From Glossina fuscipes (Eukaryota > Arthropoda > Insecta > Diptera > Glossinidae): 64,000 nt of DNA. Shown here in pieces: positions 1 through 11,800 of the stretch (position 1 is its first letter; each line of letters starts with the position of its first letter). The notes under the pieces are model-generated. The model had not been told where the DNA came from, did not search any database, and saw nothing but the letters and a program-made list of their open reading frames with translations. The position numbers and the translations under genes were made by a program. The stretch is from NCBI RefSeq assembly GCF_014805625.2, contig NW_023998415.1:2552273-2616272 (forward strand), in the 5' to 3' direction.

Positions 1-2888
1 CGGCATGGCTGAACTAAATTCCGGTTCGTCATCATCATCCCCGAGATGGGCTATCTGATACAAATAATGATTACCAAATTCACAGGCCACAAATAGAAAG
101 CCAGTCTTCAGAACGCACATGGACACAGCCGGTGGTACAGTGTCAAAGTATTTCAATTTGATTTCAGATACAACGTCATCATCCGTTTCAAGGGTGACCT
201 TAAAAATGTCACCCTGTTCGGTTTGCACCAAAAAGAAATACATACTTTTAGTCCGGTGGGTAGCTGAACATATAAAAATCATGCCACGTTCAGGATCATC
301 TAGATCATTGCGACGTCTCGGTATTGGGCAACGTATATCGTGTTGGTCGCCCAAATTTTTATAAGTTAAATAATTTTCAGAACAAATTAGAACGCCGGAC
401 GGCCCATCATTACCCCCCGGCACAGATATAAGAAAATTCGCATGTTCTTCTAATGGCTCAGAATACTTTCGCACCACATGATTTAAGCCTAAATCCAGCT
501 CGTAAAATGTCAAAGTTTGTTGAGTGCGTTCGGCTGCTTCACCTGTTATCATAATATAAATTCAGTGCATTATTAATAAAATAAAATTACATTTTATAAA
601 CATAATTAATTTAGTTTTAAGAAAAATCAAATTTCCTACTTATTTGATCTACTGACGATTTAATTCTTTCATTTCCGCGATAATTAGCCAAGATCGATAT
701 TAAAAAATGATTTTTTCTGCTCCTCCTCTGGACTGCTTTTTTTTTTTTTTTTTCTTTATATCCGTGAATTTAAACTCGAGCAATACGATATTATTAATAA
801 TAACAGTAATAATTGGTCAATGAGTGTAGTTTTACAATTTGTAAGCAACGCATCAGTGAAGTATTTGCAAAATAAACTCTTAAACAAATACCAATGGTTC
901 AAGTTACTTTGTACAGTTTTTTATAGCACTTGGTAAAGGCCAATAATTAATGGTAATTTTTCTCAATTACTGGCATGTCTAACAAGTGCCAAGAATTATT
1001 CCGTATTAACTAAACCAACACCCGATTCGATTTATGTATGACCCTCAACTCGAAAAGTCCCCAAATAAGGAAAAAGCAGGTTGTGAAGAGTAAATAAATT
1101 TTATACGAATGCAACAGACACCAAGGAGGTATCTGTTCACAGGAAGATATTAGTTAGTAATGTTATTACCAACGCTTAAAGAATACACAAAAAAATGAGG
1201 AATATATGAATGCGTTCTAACCATATATAACTTTGTTAATAGCAGAAAAATGTAAAATCAAAAGCACGAGAAACCATTTTGAGAACAATTCTGCTTCTTC
1301 TTCTCACGATTCATCAGTGATATTACTTGGGATGGAAGCTTTTTACTTGCCCATCACTTCCCTGTGTTTGCGTGCGTGTGTGTTGTAGTTTGACGTAGTT
1401 GAACTAAACCTGCCGTTTCTAAACCTATGCCATTTTGCTTATGAATATCTATCCTATCGTGCATTTTGTGTTACTAGCTATTATCGCGTTTGTTATATGA
1501 CGGCATGTTTGATTAGATATTAGCAGTCAAAAATTATTAATGATGTATTGAACTATTGAACTCTGGAACCCTTAACAATTTTCGCCCAGGACGTGTCATA
1601 ATCTTTCTTTCCATTTCTGATGAAAAGCTTTAGTTTTCTTATATCTATTTCAAAAAAAAATCTCCTTTTCTCACCTAGACAACGGCAGAGAATCGGGACG
1701 ACAGATCTTGCCATTAATAAATGATCTACATAATCAAGATTCGTATGAATTTTTTAATCAATCGGCAAGAGAAAAATTCAAAATATTTGAAAGCTGCGAA
1801 GATGGGGAACTTTCTAATACGACAAAGTTTGTGAACTTCTAGAATAACCTATAAATTGAGTCATTAAATTTAAGAATTGGCTTAAAATTTGAGGCTATAT
1901 CGCGCCGACCACGTTGCACACATTACGAATATTAACCGATAATTTTAACAACGCCCGTTCAGCTCACCTTTCGCCGAAATAAATTCGTAGTTTTCAAACG
2001 CATTTGCTCACTTATAGACTATATGAAGTAAATCTTACCTGTGGGATCGTTATCAGCTTCCTCATAATCGATTTCTAAGCAAGCGAACATAGGGTTATCG
2101 AAACCGACATCAACTCCGACCATATGGTAGGTGAATGTGTTGGACTTGTGAGCTTCCAAAGGTGATGATATAGTTAATCTAGCCTGAGCATCACGGTTCA
2201 GTATGTAAGCTAATTTTTGCTTCTCTACAGCACCTATCATAACAGCGCGACCTTTAGGATCTATAGCCAAATATTGGCCAGGAACGATGCGGCGGCATCC
2301 GGATTTACCAAAAGTCTCCTGGTGAACTCTTTCCAAACTATTTTTAATAGGATTATATTCCAAAATCACTATACGGCCCGAATCCGAGCCAACAACAATG
2401 TAATCTACAATAAACAGTAACAGCTATCAGTTACGAAGTTTTTTTTATATAATGTATTAAGAATATCTTAAGAAAGAATTGTGTCTCAAGAGTTTCAATT
2501 CAATATGATACCAAAAACTCATATCAAATGCGACGCCAAGACTTTTTTTATCTGGCACTAATCTGTTTCCTATTTTATATAGGATCAATGAATTTCTTCG
2601 AAATTTTAAGAAATTCATTCGTGATTTGGTGCTTTTTACTTTAATGGACAATTTGTAGTTACCTTTGTTACCGCCAGTTAGACGGAACGCCATCAAAGAA
2701 CGTACGCAACCAAATACCTCAGTCGAAAGCAAAGTGTGAACTTTCCCGGTATTCGAATCGGGCCTAACCAATTCTAAGGATTTGCCACGTGATATCAGTA
2801 CTTCTTGTTGCTTGCTACCGGAAAAATTGCCATGCACTGCATGTGTAATGCCGGTAGCCTTTTGTAAAGTCAAATTATATAAATACAT
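1..2888 (-). CDS. Sf3b3: Splicing factor 3b subunit 3 (SF3B3/SAP130), N-terminal part; 3' end outside window
   Basis: Part of the U2 snRNP SF3b complex, which supports branch-point recognition; SF3B3 is a WD40/beta-propeller scaffold related to DDB1. Three exons join in frame: 2663-2888 (ends phase 1), 2039-2404 (ends phase 1) and 1-542, which runs off the left edge. Each boundary has GT and AG consensus, and the joins recreate the family motifs [14 protein letters not shown] and [13 protein letters not shown]. The visible 378 residues (family length about 1,220) begin [14 protein letters not shown] and end [10 protein letters not shown], tracking human SF3B3 almost residue by residue. Intron 1 is 258 bp and intron 2 is 1,496 bp. 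An AG after a T-rich stretch just upstream of the ATG suggests a further noncoding 5' exon. The gene is divergent from the THUMPD1 homologue. Identity is essentially certain; the C-terminal two thirds are not in view. Confidence 0.96.
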
Positions 2889-3989
2889 GATGGTTAACCA
2901 AGGCTATAAAAATATAGTAATATAAATTGGAAAAATTAATTTAACTCGCAAAGTTTAGATTGGTGTACTGCTCTTATAATTCCATGGTGGCAGTTACGAA
3001 TTTAAGTGCCACCAAACGATGCAAATGAGCAGTTATTAATATGGCACATAAAAAATGCGACCAAAGTGAAGATATTTCTAATAACTCTGGAGATACGAAT
3101 GTGCCTTAATTTTTTTAGCAAAATATCCTCATAAAAGTTTTAATAAATTCTTTAATTTTACCTTTTCTTAAATAATTTTACTAAAACAACTTTAATTATC
3201 TCGGATGTCTGTCGATTAGCCGACGTCCAGAGAAAATTACTTGATGACGACAATCAGCGTCATTTCGCGTTAAAACTTCTCTAATGCAAACGCTTTGCAA
3301 GCCGGATTAAAAATGGAAAGATTGAATGCTCCGACGTATAATGTAAACTTTTTTTTCTTCTAAACACAGCCAACTTCAGCTATCATACGAAGCACAGCCA
3401 ATTACTTAAAAAATTTAGACTTTTTTGACTTGCAACCCTTTGTTACTATGGGTATCGCCTGGAGATTTTTATTTAAAAGAAAAGAGGTAATCATATATCC
3501 GCTTTTTTCGTTTTAACCATTACAAATAAGTAATATTCTGAAAATAGTATGAAATCGACTTTTTAGTTTTGTGTAATAATCTTTTCATTATAATCGATTT
3601 TTTTTAAAACAAATAATAATATAAAGGGTAAGCACAACTGCGTCTTCTGTACTTGAGTGAGCCTCAGAAGCTTCTTAAGTAATTCTCGATCTGATAATTG
3701 TCATCTAAATGAGTCCATCCGTCCGTTTTAGTATTTTCTCTGGATTGTATGGCTACCTCATAGTTGTATTTTAAGGGCATAGTTGCAAACTAGCTGATGT
3801 TTTGCAAAAAATACAGCCACCTTAGCACACGTTTGTATCGTTTATAATTTTGTTCAATGCCTTTTGTTATTGAGTAGAAAAATTTGGCATTTATTGTACG
3901 TATGTATTTTAACGTCTGTGACATTTTTAGAACGGAGATGTACAACGCTGTGTTAATTATACATATCGCACATAATTTCATCTCGAAAA
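2889..3989. promoter_or_regulatory. Divergent intergenic region between Sf3b3 and the THUMPD1 homologue
   Basis: About 1.1 kb between two start codons on opposite strands. It should hold the 5' UTRs and promoters of both genes and possibly a 5' UTR intron of Sf3b3. I see no TATA box at a convincing distance, as is usual for housekeeping fly genes. A short imperfect hairpin lies at 3200-3232 (arms CTCGGATGTC and GACGTCCAGAG). No other coding sequence is evident; the small ORF at 3790-3981 looks like chance. Confidence 0.4.
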
Positions 3990-4997
3990 ATGGCGCCGCC
4001 GCCTGCTAAAAGACGGAAAGTGCAAATCCAGTATAGAGATAATAAGAGAAAAAAACCTTATAAGGCTCATAAGAAGCAATTTTTAGAATCCGGTCAACGC
4101 GGATTTCTAGCTACTTGTAATAGCAACGAGTGGGATTGCGTTAAGGAATGTTATAATATATTAAATCAATATGCTGATGTATTGTATGGGGCTGACGAAG
4201 GTGAGATCAAGCCGAATGGTAAAAAGGATGAGAAGGGACATGATAGCAATGCAGTTATTGAAGAAGAGGGTAGCACGGACGACGGCAATGATATCGCGGA
4301 CGATTTGCAAAAACAGATCAAAGCTACTAAGGAAAAAGTCAAGAGGCGTTTCCAAGTTGTTGAAACCGGAGTGTCTAATTGCGTTTTTATCAAAACCGTT
4401 TTAGAAAATCCTGTACCTTTAGCCATACATATTATTGAAGATATCGCAAAAACTAAAAAGCAAGCGTCCCGCTATCTTACACGCTTGATACCTGTACAAG
4501 CCGTTTGCTCTGTCAGTAAGGAAGGTATTGTTAAAGCCGCGGCGCGAATTTGTGATAAATATTTCCAAACGGAGCCAACCACATTTTCTATAGTGTACAA
4601 TAAAAGCTACAAGCATAATATCGATAGAGAAAACCTAATAAAAGAGTTGGCCACTTTGATTCATGCCAAAAATGCAGACCACAAAGTAGATTTAAAACAT
4701 CCGAAGAAAACGTTTTTCATACAACTTCTCAAGAACTTGTGTTGCTTATCAATAGTGGATAATTATGTGAGATATAAAAAATATAATTTAATAGAATTGG
4801 CTCGCGCTGAAGAATGTCCGGACAATACCGATACAGAAGTGAAAGATGATAAAGAAGCTGCGAATGACGGCGAGGTTGTTGAAGCTAAAAATGCCGAAAA
4901 AGTGGAGGAGAAAATCGTATATAAGGACAAAAAGAGATTAGCCGAGACGGAAGGCAGTAATGCGAAAAAGGCCATAAAAATTGCTGCAGATAGTTAG
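3990..4997 (+). CDS. THUMP domain protein 1 / Tan1 homologue (tRNA ac4C adaptor)
   Basis: Single exon, 335 aa, starting MAPPPAKRRKVQ. THUMPD1/Tan1 binds tRNA and recruits the NAT10/Kre33 acetyltransferase to make N4-acetylcytidine in tRNA-Ser and tRNA-Leu. What shows it: a basic N-terminus (residues 1-30), the conserved block GFLATCNSNEWDCVKECYNI near 38-57, an acidic low-complexity linker (70-105), the RRFQVVETGVSNCVFI block (119-134), and a THUMP fold about 145-256 with DRENLIKEL, HKVDLKHPKKT and CCLSIVDNYVRYKKYNL matching human THUMPD1. The C-terminus is a charged tail. An AATAAA poly(A) signal lies at 5053-5058. It is divergent from Sf3b3 and convergent with Pmp34. The D. melanogaster counterpart is, from memory, CG15014. 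Confidence 0.93.
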   Translation: MAPPPAKRRKVQIQYRDNKRKKPYKAHKKQFLESGQRGFLATCNSNEWDCVKECYNILNQYADVLYGADEGEIKPNGKKDEKGHDSNAVIEEEGSTDDGNDIADDLQKQIKATKEKVKRRFQVVETGVSNCVFIKTVLENPVPLAIHIIEDIAKTKKQASRYLTRLIPVQAVCSVSKEGIVKAAARICDKYFQTEPTTFSIVYNKSYKHNIDRENLIKELATLIHAKNADHKVDLKHPKKTFFIQLLKNLCCLSIVDNYVRYKKYNLIELARAEECPDNTDTEVKDDKEAANDGEVVEAKNAEKVEEKIVYKDKKRLAETEGSNAKKAIKIAADS

Positions 4998-5071
4998 GAT
5001 TATATTAAAGCCTAAGAAATGTACTATTGAGTCTGGGATTAAAAAATGTTGTAATAAAGAAAAGATTTTTT

Positions 5072-5115
<44 letters not shown>

Positions 5116-5337
5116 TTTTTAATTCGCTACTACAGTTTACAGAAGTGATTGGCAAGTTTATATAGGAATGTCTTAAAAATTATAAAATATCTTAATTACC
5201 GACAAATGCTAAAATGAATTAAATGGTTGTAAGAACTTAAGAGCAACATATCCAAACATTCCATTACCGCAACCTTATCTACTATGACTAATGGGGTTGG
5301 CTTTGTTTTCTGCGATCAGTGCGCAAGCTACTGTTTT
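4998..5337. other. Convergent 3' region of the THUMPD1 homologue and Pmp34
   Basis: Short 3' UTR interval. It holds the plus-strand AATAAA at 5053-5058, a TA microsatellite at 5074-5107 and AT-rich sequence. No gene is seen. Confidence 0.6.
5074..5107. repeat. (TA)n microsatellite
   Basis: Seventeen uninterrupted TA units just after the poly(A) signal of the THUMPD1 homologue. Confidence 0.95.
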
Positions 5338-6507
5338 TTATTTAGTAACTTTAGCGGGTGTTTTCTTAAATAGCAAACCGACTGAGTTGTTAATCTTCTC
5401 GTACGCCATAAACATAAGCGCAGCAGTTAGAACTGTTTGCAGAATTTTCGCTTCCATGCCTCGAAAGAGGCCTTTAATACCCTGATTTCTTATTATCTGC
5501 ATTACCATATGCAACATGCCGGTGTCATTACGACGTGCGCACTTGGCCTGCTGAGATGTGGACGCGTCGTTATTTGTCGAGGTTTGATTTGTGCGATGGC
5601 GTTGTTTAGTTTGTACTAATTGTAACGGATAAGTGAGGATAGTGGCAAAGGCTTTGGCCAAAGCTCCGATTAAAAAGAATCCTAAGCTTGAAATTTCACC
5701 TTTATTTAATTTCAAGGCGTTGCGCTTTAACAATTCGTACATCATAAATTGTAGAGCTGGATTGCTAACCAAAATCAAAGAAGGCGCAGTACCAGACCAT
5801 AAACCTCTCATGCCTTCAGTTTTCGCTACGTACCGTAGACCAGTTGGGAGGTTTTTATAATGTTTATTTACCTCGTCAGCAATGCCGGTTACATTACGCA
5901 TACGCAGCCTAGTGTTAACAACCCAAAACGGTGTGGTCATAAGGACATTAATGACACCAGCAATTGAGCCCAACAGCAGATCTTTGAAAGCATTTTGATT
6001 AATCGCATTGCCTTTGCCACCAGCGGTAAGGGCTTTCAGAGTATGAAAAGCATAAAAGTAGACAAAATTTGAAATGCATAAACTTTGTAAGACAGGACCC
6101 AGGCCGCGATACAACGATAGAAAACCCTCACCCAAGACAATTTCTTTTATTACTTTAAGTGTGCTGCGCGCCTTGCCGCTTCTTTCAGGATCCTCCACTG
6201 CAAATGAGGTTAATGTAAATTAAAGACACAAATCAAGCAGAAATCTTAATCAAACTTACGCTGTAAACGAGAGCGCACGGTATCTAGGGGGTAGAAAGTT
6301 GACATAGCTAAACAACCGCCCTAAACAAATGAAACGACCCCATATCAATCATATTAATGTTTTAAATTAAGTGCTTGTGTATGTGTGTATGTATGTATGT
6401 ATGTGTGTGTGTGTTTGTATGATTCTAGAACTTACAGCCGCACCGGACATGGCGTGTATCCACGATTCATAGCTAAAAACTTGATTTAGTTTAGAAGCGA
6501 CCACCAT
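5338..6507 (-). CDS. Pmp34: Peroxisomal membrane carrier PMP34 (SLC25A17)
   Basis: Mitochondrial-carrier-family protein of the peroxisome membrane; the family exchanges CoA, FAD, NAD+ and adenine nucleotides. Exons: 6436-6507 (24 codons, phase 0), 6260-6320, and 5338-6197, giving 330 aa. The N-terminus reads MVVASKLNQVFSYESWIHAM. The first carrier repeat has the canonical signature PLDTVR (residues 35-40). Repeats two and three carry atypical signatures, PFWVVNTR and PLQLVQTK, which as I recall is typical of PMP34 and separates it from mitochondrial carriers. Other landmarks are GLWSGTAPSLILVSNPALQF and GLFRGMEAKILQTVLTAALM. Introns are 62 and 115 bp; the first intron carries a GT-rich microsatellite. 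An upstream-looking GTG at 6198 only spans the splice junction; the ATG at 6505-6507 is the true start. The TAA stop overlaps an AATAAA. Confidence 0.95.
6375..6420. repeat. GT/ATGT microsatellite in Pmp34 intron 1
   Basis: Runs of GTGT and ATGT units within the intron between exons 1 and 2. Confidence 0.85.
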
Positions 6508-7018
6508 TTCTCTGAATCCGAATAATGACAAAGTCTATAACCGTTTAAGCAATTAAATTTTTTTTTTCGCGAGCTGAGTCCACGCACACTTCTCTTTAAT
6601 TGTGCTTTTTTGCTGTTATTATTTTTTTTGAAATTGACCCCGGAGACAGTACAGCAATAGTATACGTATGTATACATTTATGTGTATTTACATTATTACG
6701 AATTAACAAAACATTGGCATTTTATTTATTATTTTTAATTAGACTTTTGTGTCATTTCTTACGTTTTATTGTTCAAATCAATTTAATTATTTTGATGGGG
6801 CGCTAGTTTCCACACTTGCATAGTCTCGGCTAGACTTAATTTCTTTAACAATTGGCCGCGATTGCACATTTGTTTGGGTTCTTCGTTTTGTTTATAAATT
6901 CATTAACGTTTATAAATACTTGGCTTGCAATTGAATTTTTTTTTTTTCATATTTCTAGAGAAATTTCGCAAAATCGTTTCGAATAATATTAAATGTCAAG
7001 AGCGAAGAGACACACGCC

Positions 7019-7035
7019 GAGAGAGAGAGAGAGAG
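7019..7035. repeat. (GA)n microsatellite
   Basis: Short uninterrupted GA run upstream of Pmp34; could serve as a GAGA-factor type site, but this is not shown. Confidence 0.8.
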
Positions 7036-7929
7036 CGGAAGATTATGTTGCACTATTATAATGATAGGTATGCTAAGCTATATATAAAAATGATTCCGAA
7101 GAATTGAAGTTGTCTCAGAGTTCATTTCAAATCTAATCTAATCTGCAGGTATCAAATAAAAAGAAAAACTATTTCGTAACAAAAGAAACTTCGTAACGCC
7201 TTTTCACCATTCAACACACATTCTTCTCATACTTTAAATAAATTTTATTAAAGCGATTGTTTGCTATTTGTGATCGACAACCGTCTGCCCTTTCTCTTGT
7301 AAACCCATTGGGTGATTTCTTGGTTGGAAACTAGAAAACGAAGTGATCCACAGGCATTTTTTTTGCGCAAAAAAGGATATAACACGCTGTTTGGTTGAGT
7401 TATATGCAACATTTTGATTTGTCAAGTGATTAATTTTGCTTTTTTGTCGCTACGGTCTGTAGCACGACTGCTCTGATATATTGATGTTCTTAATTTATGG
7501 CTAACGAGCTGACTTGTAATTCGTAAAGCGTAGAAAGAAAATTCATTGTGTTACTTATAAGTCACAATTGTAGTTATACGATAGTAGTGCCTTCTGTATC
7601 TATTACGCCTTTGCGTTTAAAATTTTGAATTGTTTTTGGTAATCGCTTGTATTGGATTGGGATAATCTTTGAATACATTAATGTCCTGCTATAGTGATAG
7701 TGTGCAATTTGAACATATTTTAAGGGCTTGTCTTGAATTATGAATAAATTAAAATTAAATATTCTGCAGGGAGCGAAGTATATAATAATTAGACCATACA
7801 ACAGATGCATCAAATCATTTTTAAATAAGTTCTCCCAGTTTTCGCCAAGTCATTAAAAATGTGTACGATCTGAGATTGATGCGATGGAAGATGATCAATT
7901 CTAAGCTCTCTATCTCATCGTGGCCCTTT

Positions 7930-8371
7930 AATGGCTTTAGGTATTGATGGTGGATTGTGGAATCAATCGTCCGACGAATTCAATTCAATCCTGCGAGACA
8001 TAAAGGTTACGCTGCGCAGCTTTTAGACTCGCCACAACGGTTAATTCCTCTGATATCCTATGATGCCATGTATTTCATCTTATAGAAATGCTACAAATGC
8101 TTCTTCAGGTCCGCAGCGAAGTACGCCAAACTATGTCAATATTTCGAAAAATTTGCTCGACAAATGGGTTGATCAAAGTCGACGGGTCTTAAACAGTGCA
8201 CGTAGTAAAGCATTTTCATCATATATTCTACAAACTCTCTTCAGGCTTGTAAGACGTTGTCCACTTAATGGAAGTGATAGTGTAAAATCAGCAACTTTTC
8301 ATTTCATTCTTCGTTTTCGACGCGCCACTTGCTTCCGACTGAATTCACAGATGTCGCAGCGTTTTATATAA
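7930..8371 (+). pseudogene. Coding-like stretch of unknown identity, possibly a decayed gene
   Basis: I do not recognise this. One frame reads ALGIDGGLWNQSSDEFNSIL (from about 7932), then a shifted frame reads GYAAQLLDSPQRLIPLISYD, and an open frame at 8060-8371 (103 codons) contains SSGPQRSTPNYVNISKNLLD and DQSRRVLNSARSKAF. The amino-acid mix looks more protein-like than the neighbouring AT-rich ORFs, but the good stretches lie in different frames with stops between them. It could be a frameshifted remnant, small exons of an unrecognised gene, or chance. Confidence 0.2.
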
Positions 8372-8808
8372 CAACTACCTCCGGATACATGCTATAATAT
8401 GATTTGACAGGATTACGTTACGCATAAGTTATGCAAATCCGAAGGGATCTATTTTGAAAAATGCCATAGGGTCAAGGCCACAAAAAGGCATGTTTTTAAA
8501 ACATCCTAAAATTTCCCCTTTAGGCAGAAAAGAGTATCTTTTACTATAAATTTTAATTTGAAGCTTAAAATGACATCAACCTGTGGTTGTTGGTTTGTTG
8601 ACTTTTGCAATATTATTTATATCGCAGCCACGAATATAATATCGACGGAATTTTACGTTATTCTGAATATAAGGTGTGTATGTGTTTGTGTACTTTAAGG
8701 TGAGGAGTCTTTCGAATTTGAATATTTAAAAAGCTGTAAATGAATCTACTTAAGATCTATACAATGAAACTTTCCTTGTTTATTTGCTGGCAGTTGTTAA
8801 ACAAATTT

Positions 8809-11800
8809 TTATAAAAGTTGATCAATAAAACACTTATCACGACGCGGTTCAAATTTAGGTTTTTTCATGTAATTGACACCATTTTCATTGCTGCCATTAA
8901 GCACATTGTCTGCTTTACGTTTAAGACTTTCATGCTCCTCCTCAGTTAGGGTAGCAAAAACGAAATTTTTTGCTTTGGCAGTGTTGACTGAAATAGCTGC
9001 GGTTGCATCGTCCACATCACCCACATTTGCTGCACCTGGTTTGCCTTTATTAAGACCTGCTAATTTGTTAAGGGTTTCTTTGTCGCGCACTAAAAATGAG
9101 CCCCGTGCTGCTTTTCTGTTCATTGTGATAAGATTGACGCCCTTTGAGATGAGGAAAGGTGATGATGTTTTGGCATTTGGTTCTGCATAGGCACTGCTCT
9201 TCTTAGCATTGATTACTTGCAACTTTTTACTGTGGGGGCTAACAGTTACAATTGCTGGCAAGTTGGGTTTGGCAAGATTTGTGCTCGCATCTTGGGAATC
9301 AAGTTTAAGATCCTTGTCCTTCAGAAACTGCTCACGCTCGTAGCGAATTTTACGCCATTCATGCTCATTAGGGTCATCGCAATTGTCTTCATTATCGTCA
9401 GGTTTTATTTCGGCACGTTGTAACTCTTCCAAAGTGAAACCGTTCTCCGCGTTTCGCCATTTGAATTGACGTTGACGGCCCACACCGTCATTTTCTTCAT
9501 CCTCCAAAAACATTTCCTGAAATTTTCGCACTTTTTTTATGTCTTCATCCAACATTTTGCGGCTACATATTAAAAAATAAAGCATAATTGTACTTTCTTG
9601 TAAAATTATTCGTGGCGTGGACTTACGCATGAATTTTCCCCAATTCCTCACGCAGTTTGTCCTTATCGAATTCATCTTCATCCCCTAGTTCTATGTCGTA
9701 TTTATCCAAATCGTTTTCTTCATCTTCGTCAGCACTGCCCCAATCTGATTCTGAAAGCTCCGCCTCATTTTCAAAGAACTGTTCGGCTTCTTGAACACGT
9801 TCCTCTTTAGTTAGATGTACTAAAATTTCGTTCTCTTCGGAGTCATAGTCTATAAAAGCTTCAGGCTCAGTACCGTCAATTTCCTCTAAATCGCTTCCCT
9901 GATCTTCGGTAATTTCCTCCTCTTCTTCATCATCCGAAAAGCCCAATTTGGCCTTCTTTTTATTAATTCTCTTTGTTAATTTTTTCTTTCTAGACTTCCC
10001 CCTCGAAAGTTTTAATGTTTGTTCTTCTTCGTCGTCATTGTCTTCATCACTTGATAAGATATTATTGCACACAGTTTTATGAATTAATTGGCTATTATTT
10101 TCCTCATTTTGTAGCTTTTGCGTTTCAAATCCGTGATCAAATCTACCTGAGCACAATTGCAGCAGTTCGTCCTCGTTCATGTTGTCAACGTTATTTTGCA
10201 CTAACGGTATTTGGCTTATTAAAGCTGACCTCGACGGTTGAGTGCTATCAAAACTGCTTGAACGTATAGTTAATAGCTCTTCTCCTTCAGTTTGAGTTCT
10301 TAACGCCAAAGGTTGAGTTTTCAGGAAATCAATATCATCTCTGTTAACTTCCAAGTCATTGTTATGCCCGCTAGAATCCGCGAAAGAATTTGCGGCATGA
10401 TTTTTACGTTCGAGGCCAAAAGTTTGTTCTTCCTCTTGTATTTTATTCATTTTTCCCTCTTCAAGTTCATAAATTTGGTCTTCTTTTTCTATTTCGAGCT
10501 CTTCTATTACATTAATGTCCGCCTGAAAACATTAACTTTTAATTGTAAACTTTTTTACGTTTTATTTATCTATTTTACCAAAATTTCTTTCTCCTCCTTG
10601 CCCTCATCTTTGGAAAATTCATCAGTTTCGTCTTCTTCTTCAAAATCGCCGCAATCTTCCTCTTCAGTATCAATCGAGCTCTCCTCATATTCCATTTTCT
10701 CTTCTTCTTGCTTTTTACACAACTCTTCTAAACGTTTCTTTTTTATGATTTCTTTCAAATTTTTTTTTAATTCAAAGTAAGCGGCACCCGGTTTTGGTTC
10801 TTTTTTTATGGAGCTTTCATCCCCATTGATGTTAACGTTTACACTTGTTGCTTCCAACTTGTCATTTTCGAATGCCAAAATATTACAGCGCTCCAAAGTC
10901 TTTGCTTTATGCACCTTTACTGTGGACATTAGGCGTTGCATCAAATTCTCCACGCCGTTTGGCTGCTTTTCTATCAGATCTCCGGTCTCCAAATTAATCA
11001 GTTTGGTGGGATCACCACTGAGTGAAGGATTAAGGGGTAAATATTTCTTTTCTAATAATTCTTTAACATTGTGAAAGGTAGCCGGTTTAACTAATGACTC
11101 CAATTTAGCCGGACTTGCCTGAATAACATTCATATCTAATTTGGGCAATTCAATGACTTCAGTTATGATCACCTTTGCCGGTGATTTTCTCAATAAATTT
11201 TCATCGAATATTTCAGACAATTTTTCTTCAGATCGTTCAACAGCTGCCGGATTATCTTTTGGTATTTCTGAAATTTCTAAATCATTATTTGAAATTTCAT
11301 GTGTATTGTACGCTTTCCCATCGAGGATTTCCTTCGTTGAAGATTTCGCTTGAACTTGTTTATCTAATTCTTCCTGCATTGTTGGTAATTTGTCAAATAC
11401 GTCATTATTATGAACAAATTCCGATTCATTTTCGGATTCAGATTTAAAAAACTCGCAAGCCTCTTTAGCTCGTTCTTCCATCAATTTTCTTAAGTTTAAG
11501 GTAAGATTAATGCGAGTGTATACAAAAACCGTATAAACGAAAGAAAAAAGAAGAGACTTACGCATACTCCTTTAACTCCTCAGTAGTCATCTTAAGACTT
11601 TTAGCTTGCACAAGCGCTGCCACCGGACTACCTTCCTCGTTAGTTAATTGAGGTTTGACAATAGTACGTCTCTTTAGAAACTCTTCTAAAGTGCGTTTCT
11701 TTGGTTTGTGATAAGGAATGCTACGACAAGTAAGATTGGCGTAATACATGTTTGCATGAAATTGAATAAAATGTAGGAGGAAGGTTCATTAAATTATAAA

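Larger units (their letters stand above)
6508..8808. other. Intergenic region between Pmp34 and Claspin
   Basis: About 2.3 kb. The left side should contain the Pmp34 promoter and 5' UTR; the right end holds the Claspin 3' UTR with a minus-strand AATAAA at 8779-8784, about 25 bp past the stop. A (GA)n run lies at 7019-7035. Between 7930 and 8371 there is a coding-like stretch described separately. Nothing else recognisable. Confidence 0.5.

Noticed and set aside
3200..3232. Imperfect hairpin between Sf3b3 and the THUMPD1 homologue
   Set aside because: Arms mismatch and no C/D or H/ACA box pattern or miRNA-like stem; not enough to call an RNA gene.
4619..4626. TATCGATA DRE match
   Set aside because: It lies inside the THUMPD1 homologue coding sequence, far from any start; most likely chance. 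Isolated matches near 57083 and 63053 are also not linked to a promoter.
5338..6198. Start of Pmp34 at a GTG (6198)
   Set aside because: That triplet spans the splice acceptor; two upstream exons with the correct phase supply the true N-terminus and the first carrier signature.
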